NCBI RefSeq assembly: GCF_963662885.1
Contig: NZ_OY760059.1
Location: 682,001-746,000, forward strand
From: an uncultured Pseudodesulfovibrio sp.
GTDB lineage: Bacteria > Desulfobacterota > Desulfovibrionia > Desulfovibrionales > Desulfovibrionaceae
Length of the DNA: 64,000 bases
Direction: 5' to 3'
Of this stretch, positions 8,019-14,404 are shown piece after piece. Both the position numbers and the translations under genes were made by a program. Below the pieces are notes generated by a model. That model had not been told where the DNA came from. It did no database searches and saw only the letters and a program-made list of their open reading frames with translations. Each line of letters opens with the position of its first letter. Within the stretch, counting starts at the first letter, position 1.

Positions 8019-8227
8019 CGGCCATGGAACGACAGGATCTGCAGGACCTGCTGGTCCGCATAGACGAGAGGGTCAAGGCCATCCAGGGGGCCATTCGGGA
8101 GATCAACGAGACAAGGCAGTGCGCGGGCAACCGGGAGAAGCTCCGTCTGCTGGAACGGCTGGTCTGGGGCAGCGTGGCGGGCGTGGCCGCTCTGGGCGGA
8201 CGGCTGCTTTTCGAGGTGCTGCGATGA
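8015..8227 (+). CDS. Small coiled-coil/TM lysis-cassette protein (XhlA-like)
   Basis: This is a 70-residue protein with an N-terminal charged helix (ERQDLQDLLVRIDERVKAIQ) followed by a single C-terminal hydrophobic segment (LVWGSVAGVAALGGRLLFEVL). This is the layout of the haemolysin XhlA-like proteins found beside holins in phage lysis cassettes. It starts inside the holin stop codon, so the two are translationally coupled. The stop is 2 bases from the convergent end of the TPR lipoprotein gene. No endolysin is encoded next to it. Confidence 0.6.
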   Translation: MTAMERQDLQDLLVRIDERVKAIQGAIREINETRQCAGNREKLRLLERLVWGSVAGVAALGGRLLFEVLR

Positions 8228-8229
8228 GG

Positions 8230-9150
8230 CTAGGGGTAGGTTTTGTCCCGATACTGCCGCAGCTGGTCCGTGTATTGGGTGGCCAGGAAATTGTCGCCCC
8301 GCGCGCGTGCGATGGTCAGTGCCTTTTCCACGGCCGCGATGGCGTCGTCCATCTCCCCGGCTCCGGCCAGAGCTTCGCCGAGCAGCCCGAACAGGGTGCT
8401 TTGGCTCGGTTCCAACTGGGTGGCACGGCGGTAGTCCCGCGCGGCCTGCTTGTACCGGCCGAGCTTGAGCAGGGTCTGGGCTCTGGCGGAGAGCAGTTGG
8501 ACGTTGTCCGAGTCCAGAATGAACGCCTGGGACAGGTCGCTGAAGGCGGCTTCATACTCCTTCCGGGCCAGATAGGCCATGCCCCGGTTGTAATTGGCCT
8601 CCAGATTGGCGGGATTGAGGGCCAGGGCGCTGCCGAAGTCGTCGATGGCCTCGTCCTCGCGGTGCAGCTGCATGTAGCACAGGCCCCGCCGGACAAAGGC
8701 TTCCGCAATGGACGGGTCATGCTGGATCACTTCGGTGAAGTCCCGTGCCGCCTCGCGAAACCGGCCCATGCTCAGAAGGATGGAACCGCGCGTGTAGTAC
8801 GCCTTCACGTGGTCGGGCTTCAGTTCGATGGTCCGGTTCACGTCGACCAGGGCTTCGCTGGTCCGCCCCTTGGAAAAGAGAATGGTCGCCCGGTAGTAGC
8901 GGGCGGTTGCCAAGTCCGGATCCAGCTCCAGGGCCTGGTTCAGATAGTCGAGGGCCGTGTCCACGTCGAGGAACTCGCCGTCGTGCTGGAGCTGCATGGC
9001 CTCGGACAGGGCGTCGGCAGCCTGGGCCTCGCGCCGTTGGGCTGCCAACTCTTCGGAGGTGGGCGGCGCAACAGGGGGCGTTTGCTTCTCCGCGCAGCCC
9101 GGCGCGAGCAGGATCAGGCAGAGAAAAACAATCAGGGCGTATATGCGCAT
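8230..9150 (-). CDS. TPR-repeat lipoprotein
   Basis: The 306-residue protein has a lipoprotein signal (hydrophobic MRIYALIVFLCLILLAPGC, Cys19). About seven tetratricopeptide repeats follow, for example ALDYLNQALELDPDLATARY and AIDDFGSALALNPANLEANY. It is probably anchored to a membrane facing the periplasm and acts as a protein-protein scaffold. The ATG at 9150 is chosen because it begins the signal peptide; a frame from 9189 would add residues ahead of it. TTGACG at 9179-9184 on the minus strand is a -35 candidate. The gene lies antisense between the holin pair and the terminase, 2 bases from one and about 50 from the other. Confidence 0.85.
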   Translation of the reverse strand: MRIYALIVFLCLILLAPGCAEKQTPPVAPPTSEELAAQRREAQAADALSEAMQLQHDGEFLDVDTALDYLNQALELDPDLATARYYRATILFSKGRTSEALVDVNRTIELKPDHVKAYYTRGSILLSMGRFREAARDFTEVIQHDPSIAEAFVRRGLCYMQLHREDEAIDDFGSALALNPANLEANYNRGMAYLARKEYEAAFSDLSQAFILDSDNVQLLSARAQTLLKLGRYKQAARDYRRATQLEPSQSTLFGLLGEALAGAGEMDDAIAAVEKALTIARARGDNFLATQYTDQLRQYRDKTYP

Positions 9151-9202
9151 GGCCGTGGAATACCCTTGGCCCGTGCCGCCCGTCAACATAAGCGAGGAAA
9201 CA

Positions 9203-10489
9203 ATGTCCAGTGATCTGTATGTGCCCAGGGAGCATCAGGCCAGGATCGAGGCGAAGCTTGACCGCTTCTCGGTGCTGGTCTGTCATCGCCGGTTCGGCAA
9301 GACCGTGCTGTCCGTCAACCGGCTCATTCGCGCGGCACGGGCCACCAGCCGCGATGACTGGCGCGGAGCCTACATCGCCCCCTTGTATCGGCAGGCAAAG
9401 ACCGTAGTCTGGGACGAGCTGAAGCGTTACTGCGGTCAGGGGCTGGACGGCTGCACCGTCAAGTTCAACGAGTCCGAGTTGCGCGCGGACTTTGAAAACG
9501 GGGCGCGCATCCGTCTGTTCGGGGCTAACAATCCCGACTCCCTGCGCGGCATGTATCTGGACGGCGTGGTCTTCGACGAGGTTGCCCAGATGCCCCTGCG
9601 CGTCTGGACCGAGGTCATTCGGCCCGCCCTGTCCGACCGCCGGGGCTGGGCCATGTTCATCGGCACCCCGCGCGGCAAGAACGCCCTTTACGAGATTTGG
9701 GAAAAGGCCCGGCTCGATCCGGACTGGCTGGCCGCCATGTACCGTGCCTCCGAAACCCGGATCATCCCTGCCTGTGAGCTGGACGCCAGCGCCCGCGAGA
9801 TGTCGCCCGAGGAATACGAGCAGGAGTTCGAATGTTCCTTTACCGCCGCCATTCGGGGAGCCTACTTCGGCCAGCTTTTGGCCGATGCCGATCGCGAGGG
9901 GCGCGTCACCGACGTTCGCGTGGACCCGTCCATGCCTGTACATACCGCCTGGGACCTGGGCATGTCCGATTCCACCTCCATCTGGTTCGTCCAGGCCCGG
10001 CCCGGCGGCACCTTCGCGGTGGTGGATTATTACGAGGCCAGCGGCGAGGGGCTCGATCACTATGCCAAGGTGCTGGACGCCAGGGGGTACAAGTACGGCA
10101 CCCATATCGCTCCCCACGACATCCGTGTGCGCGAGCTGGGCACCGGCAAGTCGCGCCTGGAAGTGGCCCGGTCGCTGGGCATCCGCTTCGACATCGCCGC
10201 CAACATCCCCATTCAGGACGGGATCAACGCCGTGCGCACCATTCTGCCGCGCTGCTGGTTCGACGAGAACCGCTGCGCCGCGGGGCTCGAAGCCCTTCGC
10301 CACTACCGGCGTTCATTCAATGATCGGACCGCGGATTTCTCGGCCCAGCCGCTGCACGACTGGACCAGCCACGCCGCCGACGGCTTCCGCTACTTCGCCG
10401 TTGGCTTCCGCCAACCCGAATCCGGCCCGCGTCCGTCCAGGACCGCCAACAACTACAATCCCTTCGGAGGTTCCCGTGTCCGTAATTGA
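9203..10489 (+). CDS. Phage-type terminase large subunit
   Basis: The 428-residue protein has an ATPase with Walker A CHRRFGKT (27-34), Walker B VVFDE (122-126) and coupling motif FIGTPRGKN (152-160). An RNase H-like nuclease follows, with acidic residues D251 (AWDLGMSD), D306 (APHDI), and D386/D393 (HDWTSHAADGFRY). All active-site motifs are present and the length is normal, so it looks functional. Terminase packs DNA into procapsids. The ATG at 9203 follows GAGGAAA. No small terminase, portal or capsid gene is next to it, and no copy of the shared phage promoter is seen directly upstream; transcription may read through from the lysis locus. Confidence 0.92.
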   Translation: MSSDLYVPREHQARIEAKLDRFSVLVCHRRFGKTVLSVNRLIRAARATSRDDWRGAYIAPLYRQAKTVVWDELKRYCGQGLDGCTVKFNESELRADFENGARIRLFGANNPDSLRGMYLDGVVFDEVAQMPLRVWTEVIRPALSDRRGWAMFIGTPRGKNALYEIWEKARLDPDWLAAMYRASETRIIPACELDASAREMSPEEYEQEFECSFTAAIRGAYFGQLLADADREGRVTDVRVDPSMPVHTAWDLGMSDSTSIWFVQARPGGTFAVVDYYEASGEGLDHYAKVLDARGYKYGTHIAPHDIRVRELGTGKSRLEVARSLGIRFDIAANIPIQDGINAVRTILPRCWFDENRCAAGLEALRHYRRSFNDRTADFSAQPLHDWTSHAADGFRYFAVGFRQPESGPRPSRTANNYNPFGGSRVRN

Positions 10490-10838
10490 GACCAGCCTGC
10501 GTCCCCCTCTCCTGGCTACGTTCCCGGAAAACGGACCCTATCGGTGGCTCGAGCTCGCCGACGAAAACGGTCTCTACGCTGTCTGTGCCATCGCCACGCG
10601 CCCGGAATACCTGGAACTGCACATCACCATGACCCGCTGGGGACCCCGGACCCGACGTTCGCTGTCCCACGATCTCGACTGGCTCAAAGACGAGGCACGC
10701 CGCCTCGGTCTGCCCAGGATCATGGGCGTTCGCGCCAATGATAAAGGGCAATTCGACGAAAAGCTCTTCCGCTTCGCGCGGTTGTATGGTTTTGGCGAAA
10801 TGTGCGTCTTTCAGACCGCGAGTCTGGCGGTGGACTAA
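10476..10838 (+). CDS. Small protein downstream of terminase, possible GNAT-like fold
   Basis: The 120-residue protein starts at GTG 10476, with GGAGG six to ten bases upstream. It overlaps the end of the terminase gene by 14 bases. The C-terminus (DEKLFRFARLYGFGEMCVFQ) resembles the end of small acetyltransferase-like proteins, including internal virion proteins of T7-like phages, but no full acetyl-CoA loop is clear. The tight coupling to the terminase makes a particle-related role likely. A family-1 repeat follows the stop codon and probably ends transcription. Confidence 0.55.
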   Translation: MSVIETSLRPPLLATFPENGPYRWLELADENGLYAVCAIATRPEYLELHITMTRWGPRTRRSLSHDLDWLKDEARRLGLPRIMGVRANDKGQFDEKLFRFARLYGFGEMCVFQTASLAVD

Positions 10839-10845
10839 GGTAAGC

Positions 10846-10950
10846 GCTGCCGGGGCGCTGCCCCGGACCCCGCCAGGGGGAACCCTTTGAAAAGGGTTCC
10901 CCCTGGCCCCCCCCCTAAACTTTTTGGGTCGCCTGCGGCGAAGGGGGGAA
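10846..10950 (+). repeat. Family-1 terminator-like repeat after the terminase locus
   Basis: The blocks are GGGGCGCTGCCCC, GGACCCCG, arms CCAGGGGGAACCCTTT / AAAGGGTTCCCCCTGG, then CTAAACTTTTTGGGTCGCC and TGCGGCGAAGG. It lies between convergent genes, in the same orientation as the terminase locus. The rest of the gap to 11035 shows nothing else. Confidence 0.8.
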
Positions 10951-11035
10951 CTCGGGATGACGGCAGTGACTTGGTAGTGTGGTGTCCCGAAAGGGCCGCC
11001 GGAGGCCTCCCTTCAGCCAGGGGGGTGCCTCAGGC

Positions 11036-12868
11036 CTATGCGTTGCCGACCACGATGGCGCCGCCGGAGCGCTCTGGGGCGGCGAAGTTGAGGAAGGTGC
11101 GCGAGGAGTTGTCGAACACGTAGGTGGGGTCTTCGCTGGTGGTGAAGTTGGTCTGGCTGGCGTCGATGTGATTGATTTCCGAGACGCTGCGGTCCACGTT
11201 TTCGAAGTTGTTGATCTGTGTGAAACTGCTGGAGTTGTCGGCTTCGAGGGTTCGGGATTCGGGAAAGGCCATGGTCACGGCCCGGTTTTCTTCCAGGACC
11301 GTGTCGTTGTCGTTCACGTACGTGGTTTGGGAGTTGTCCTGGTCGGTGAAGTTGTAGGCCGTGGTGGTTTCGTCGCGTCGCGAGTTGTCGATTTCGCTCA
11401 CGTGGGTATCGTTGTACGCCAGGGAGGAGTTCAGCTCGGTGACCATGTTGGTCCGGGAGTTATCCTGCTCGGTACGTTCGACAATGTGGTTTTCGGTGGT
11501 GCTCTGGCTGGCGTCCACGTTGCGGACGTCGGTGTTCTCCGTGGTCAGGTTGGTCTCGTGGTTTTCCTCGTTGGTGAAGCTGCGCGAGTTGTCCTGCTCG
11601 TTGGAGACGTTGGTCACGTTGGAGAACTGGTTGTCGTTGTTGAAATTCTGGGTGACCTTTTCCGTGTTTTCAGTCGTCCGGTCGGAGGACAGGTCCAGAG
11701 TGCGGTGGGTGGAGTTGTCAAACTCGTTCTGGGTCAGTGACCGGTCGGTGCGCTCGATGGACTGGCTCATGGATTGGTCGAGCACCTGGTCCACGGTCTT
11801 GTTTTGGGTCACCTCGTTATTCTGTTCGATGTCCTGCGTCTGGTCGATGCGCATGGTGTATTCGGAACTCATGTCGATGGGAGCGCCACGGCCCATGTTC
11901 TGGTCGAAATCGGTCTTGGGCGGGGTCATGGGCTCGGCGTAGCCGTCCGAAGTCGGCACCCAGGGAGCCATGGGCACGGTGGGATGCACGTAGGGCGAGG
12001 AATGGCGCGAGTGGTGAAAGACGTCGTTGGGCCAGTGCTGGGTATGCCCGAAAAACATGCCATGCGGGTTGGTCATGCGATGGGCCATGATGGTCCCGCC
12101 CGGGGTGATGGGCACGAATCCCGTCAGAGTGGGCATGGAGAAGCCGATCTGGGGCGTGATGTGCACGCTTCCGGCGGGCGAGATGGGCTGTACGCCAAGA
12201 GCCGGTGTAATGGTCACGTTGCCTGTGGCCAGAACCGCAGGCGAGGCGGGATGCTCGACCGGGCTGCCACCCACCGGGCCGCTGGGGCTGCCGCCCGTGG
12301 CCGGGGCCGTGGTCGTGCGGCCGCCTTCGGTGGAGATGGGCACGTTGGCGCCGCCCGAAACCTGGAAGCCGCCGGACGTACCCTGGCTCGGGCCGCTGCC
12401 GCCGCCGGACTGTCCGGAGCTGCCGCCCGTAGACGGAGAAATGTTCGGCTTGCCCGGTTCCGTGGAGATGGGAACGCTGGCCCCTCCCGAAACGGAGAAG
12501 CCGCCCGAGGTACCCTGGCTGATGGAATTGTCGCTGCCGGTCCGGCCTGTGCTGCCTATGCCTGTCGCGCTGCCCACGGAGCCGCCGCCTCCGCCCCCTC
12601 CGCCGATGTGCGAAGCCGACATGCCTGCGGACAAGCCGCCGGCCGCCGCAAAGGCGGAAGCAAGTCCGTTGCTGGTGGCTGCAGAATAGGGGATACGCGC
12701 GATGGACGTGTCGATGGGCACGTGCGCAGGAGTGGCGTCGATAGGCACGTGGCCGGGCTCGCCGATGGAAACCTGTCCGGGCGCGCCAGCCTGGAACGAA
12801 CCTGCCGGGCCTGCGGTGATCTGACCTGGAGGGCCAGCCACGATGAAATCTGTAACTCCCATGGACAT
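11036..12868 (-). CDS. Large repetitive Asn/Thr/Ser/Asp-rich protein of unknown function
   Basis: Not recognised; 610 residues, no signal peptide, no membrane segment. Residues 1-55 hold short GPPG/GAPG/GEPG units with I/V. A poly-Gly tract follows, then two near-copies of a unit containing SQGTSGGF-VSGGA-VPISTE. The middle has repeated V-x-I-TP units and a His/Met/Pro-rich stretch with FFGHTQHWPNDVFHHSRH. The last 280 residues are extremely rich in N, T, S, D, E and Q, with at least seven irregularly spaced copies of an [ED]-x-DNS-[RSQ] unit, like a solenoid or fibrous surface protein. Cysteine is absent. The ATG at 12868 is 76 bases from a strong sigma-70-type promoter (12944-12971). The neighbours are FlxA-like flagellar-class genes on the same strand. 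Confidence 0.75.
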   Translation of the reverse strand: MSMGVTDFIVAGPPGQITAGPAGSFQAGAPGQVSIGEPGHVPIDATPAHVPIDTSIARIPYSAATSNGLASAFAAAGGLSAGMSASHIGGGGGGGGSVGSATGIGSTGRTGSDNSISQGTSGGFSVSGGASVPISTEPGKPNISPSTGGSSGQSGGGSGPSQGTSGGFQVSGGANVPISTEGGRTTTAPATGGSPSGPVGGSPVEHPASPAVLATGNVTITPALGVQPISPAGSVHITPQIGFSMPTLTGFVPITPGGTIMAHRMTNPHGMFFGHTQHWPNDVFHHSRHSSPYVHPTVPMAPWVPTSDGYAEPMTPPKTDFDQNMGRGAPIDMSSEYTMRIDQTQDIEQNNEVTQNKTVDQVLDQSMSQSIERTDRSLTQNEFDNSTHRTLDLSSDRTTENTEKVTQNFNNDNQFSNVTNVSNEQDNSRSFTNEENHETNLTTENTDVRNVDASQSTTENHIVERTEQDNSRTNMVTELNSSLAYNDTHVSEIDNSRRDETTTAYNFTDQDNSQTTYVNDNDTVLEENRAVTMAFPESRTLEADNSSSFTQINNFENVDRSVSEINHIDASQTNFTTSEDPTYVFDNSSRTFLNFAAPERSGGAIVVGNA

Positions 12869-12943
12869 GGGATTTTCTCCCCGCCGAGCGGACCTTCCCT
12901 GGTCAGCATGCGCCCACAATGGGGCCTTCTGGCGTATATCTAC

Positions 12944-12971
12944 AATATACGACCGGAAAAAAGGCCGTCAA
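12944..12971 (-). promoter_or_regulatory. Sigma-70-type promoter of the repetitive protein gene
   Basis: On the minus strand TTGACG (12966-12971) and TATATT (12944-12949) are separated by 16 bases. It is one of the best housekeeping-type promoters in the window. Confidence 0.65.
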
Positions 12972-13062
12972 GTGGTATATTCTCAGCCTGATCGCGGCGG
13001 GGAAGCGGTGGCCCGGAAGCTGGGCCGAAGCGGTCTGGTCGGCGCGGGTGGCCGTGTCGGGA

Positions 13063-13518
13063 TCAGAAGTTCTCGACCGAGTTGCCGAAGCCGTTGGCGC
13101 GGGTGCCGCCGCCGTCGGCCATGCCGTCGGCCTTTAGCTTGGTCTGCTCGGCCTTGAGCAGCTGGTCGCGCAGGTCCATGAGCATGGCCTGCTTTTCCTG
13201 GAGCTGAACCTGCTTGCGGTCTTCGGGAAGATCGCCGTCTTCAAGGGCCTCGACCTCTTCCTCCAGCTTCTGGATGCGCTTCTTGAGGGAGTCTATGGTC
13301 TGGTCCATGTCCTTTTCCTGGTCCAGCTCGTGGGAATCCCCTGACATTTCCATGGCGATCAGGGCGCGTCCTTCCTCGGAAATGGTCACGACGTCTCCCT
13401 GCTCGGGAACCCGGGCCTGTTGAGAGGTCTCGTTACCGGTCTTTTCCGTGGCAGCCGGTTTGACGGTCAGGGCGTCCACGAAGGTGCCTGCCTGCTGCAT
13501 CAATGATTCGATAGCCAT
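13063..13518 (-). CDS. FlxA-like protein, copy 1
   Basis: The 151-residue protein starts MAIESLMQQAG. It has a central segment ending VVTISEEGRALIA, a long charged coiled coil (about 85-135) and a C-terminus GGGTRANGFGNSVENF. The coiled-coil part matches the FlxA-like family, whose E. coli founder is controlled by the flagellar sigma factor FliA. Here too a FliA-type promoter lies 45 bases upstream. It is 45-50% identical by eye to the next gene. No signal peptide is present. A role linked to motility or flagellar export is inferred from the promoter and family; the biochemical function is unknown. Confidence 0.75.
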   Translation of the reverse strand: MAIESLMQQAGTFVDALTVKPAATEKTGNETSQQARVPEQGDVVTISEEGRALIAMEMSGDSHELDQEKDMDQTIDSLKKRIQKLEEEVEALEDGDLPEDRKQVQLQEKQAMLMDLRDQLLKAEQTKLKADGMADGGGTRANGFGNSVENF

Positions 13519-13562
13519 GGTTCGCACTCCTTTGTGGCTGACATGGGCATCCCCTCACTGGG

Positions 13563-13590
13563 CTTATCGGGTCATGCTTAGAAAACTTTA
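13563..13590 (-). promoter_or_regulatory. Sigma-28 (FliA) promoter, copy 1
   Basis: On the minus strand TAAAGTTT (13583-13590), 11 bases, then CCCGATAA. The FliA consensus is TAAAGTTT-N11-GCCGATAA, so 15 of 16 positions match. Confidence 0.85.
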
Positions 13591-13667
13591 TATTCAAAAG
13601 GTGGCCGATGTCGGGTTTGCCCGGGTTGAACCGGCCCATTCGGTCACCGTCTTGTGTCGTGTCGGAA

Positions 13668-14168
13668 TCAGAATGAAGCGGCCGATCCGCCGAAGCCCTC
13701 TGCGCGGGTGCCGCCCCCCACGGCGCCTCCGGCGTTTTTCATCTTCTTTTCCATGGCCTTGGTAAGCTGGTCGTTCAGTTCCATGAGCATGACCTGCTTG
13801 TCCTGGATCATGGTTTGCTTCTGTTTTTCCGGCATGTCCGATTCTTCCAGGGCCTTGATCTCCTCCTCGATACGCTCGATCTGCTCCTTGAGCATGCGGA
13901 TGATCCGATCGATTTCGCTCTCTCCCTGGTCTTCCTCGGATTGCTGGGCGGCGATACCCACGTTGGAACTGCCGGATTTGGCCGAATCGCCGGACTCCTC
14001 GGCGGCAGCCAGGGCGCGGCCTTCCTCGGAGATGGTTACGCTGTCGCCCTGTTCGGGAACACGCGCCTCCTGGGCTGTCTCGCTTTCGGTCTTGTCCGTG
14101 GCCGCAGGCTTGATGGTCAGCGTGTCCACGAACGCTCCGGCCTGTTGCAGCAATGATTCTATCGCCAT
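13668..14168 (-). CDS. FlxA-like protein, copy 2
   Basis: The 166-residue protein is a paralogue of the previous one. It shares the start MAIESLLQQAGAFVDTLT, the VTISEEGRALAA block, the coiled coil (EIDRIIRMLKEQIERIEEEI onward) and the C-terminus GGGTRAEGFGGSAASF. The middle is longer, with a Ser/Glu-rich insert. The ATG at 14168 follows AAAGGAGCG. It has its own FliA-type promoter 45 bases upstream, so both copies are transcribed separately as late flagellar-class genes. Two tandem copies with a constant C-terminus may indicate a shared export or binding signal. Confidence 0.75.
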   Translation of the reverse strand: MAIESLLQQAGAFVDTLTIKPAATDKTESETAQEARVPEQGDSVTISEEGRALAAAEESGDSAKSGSSNVGIAAQQSEEDQGESEIDRIIRMLKEQIERIEEEIKALEESDMPEKQKQTMIQDKQVMLMELNDQLTKAMEKKMKNAGGAVGGGTRAEGFGGSAASF

Positions 14169-14211
14169 GGTCCGCGCTCCTTTGTTGCGTGCTTGGACCT
14201 TCCCTCGGTCA

Positions 14212-14239
14212 GCTTATCGGATGATGAATAGAAAACTTT
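14212..14239 (-). promoter_or_regulatory. Sigma-28 (FliA) promoter, copy 2
   Basis: On the minus strand TAAAGTTT (14232-14239), 11 bases, then TCCGATAA. It has the same layout and the same distance to the start codon as copy 1. The rest of 14240-14404 is an AT-rich stretch with nothing else recognised. Confidence 0.85.
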
Positions 14240-14404
14240 ATGTTCGTATTTATATTTTTATAAAAATATAGAAACCGGGATCGTCTGCTCGAAGCAGGTA
14301 CATTCGGCCGGACGTCTGACAAGCCCATTCAGCGGTTGCCTCATGGCGGCAAAAGACGCTATCCTTCGCCGGAATCGTCCTGTCTCGACACGCCAAGGAG
14401 CCAC

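Noticed and set aside
9178..9185. CCCGTCAA just upstream of the terminase
   Set aside because: Only the first seven bases of the motif fit, and there is no room for the 82-base spacing before the start codon. On the minus strand it is a TTGACG -35 candidate for the TPR gene.
12965..12972. CCGTCAAG on the plus strand near the repetitive protein gene
   Set aside because: It is the reverse complement of the -35 box of the minus-strand sigma-70 promoter. The rest of the phage-locus motif and the TAYGYT box at 72-82 bases are missing.
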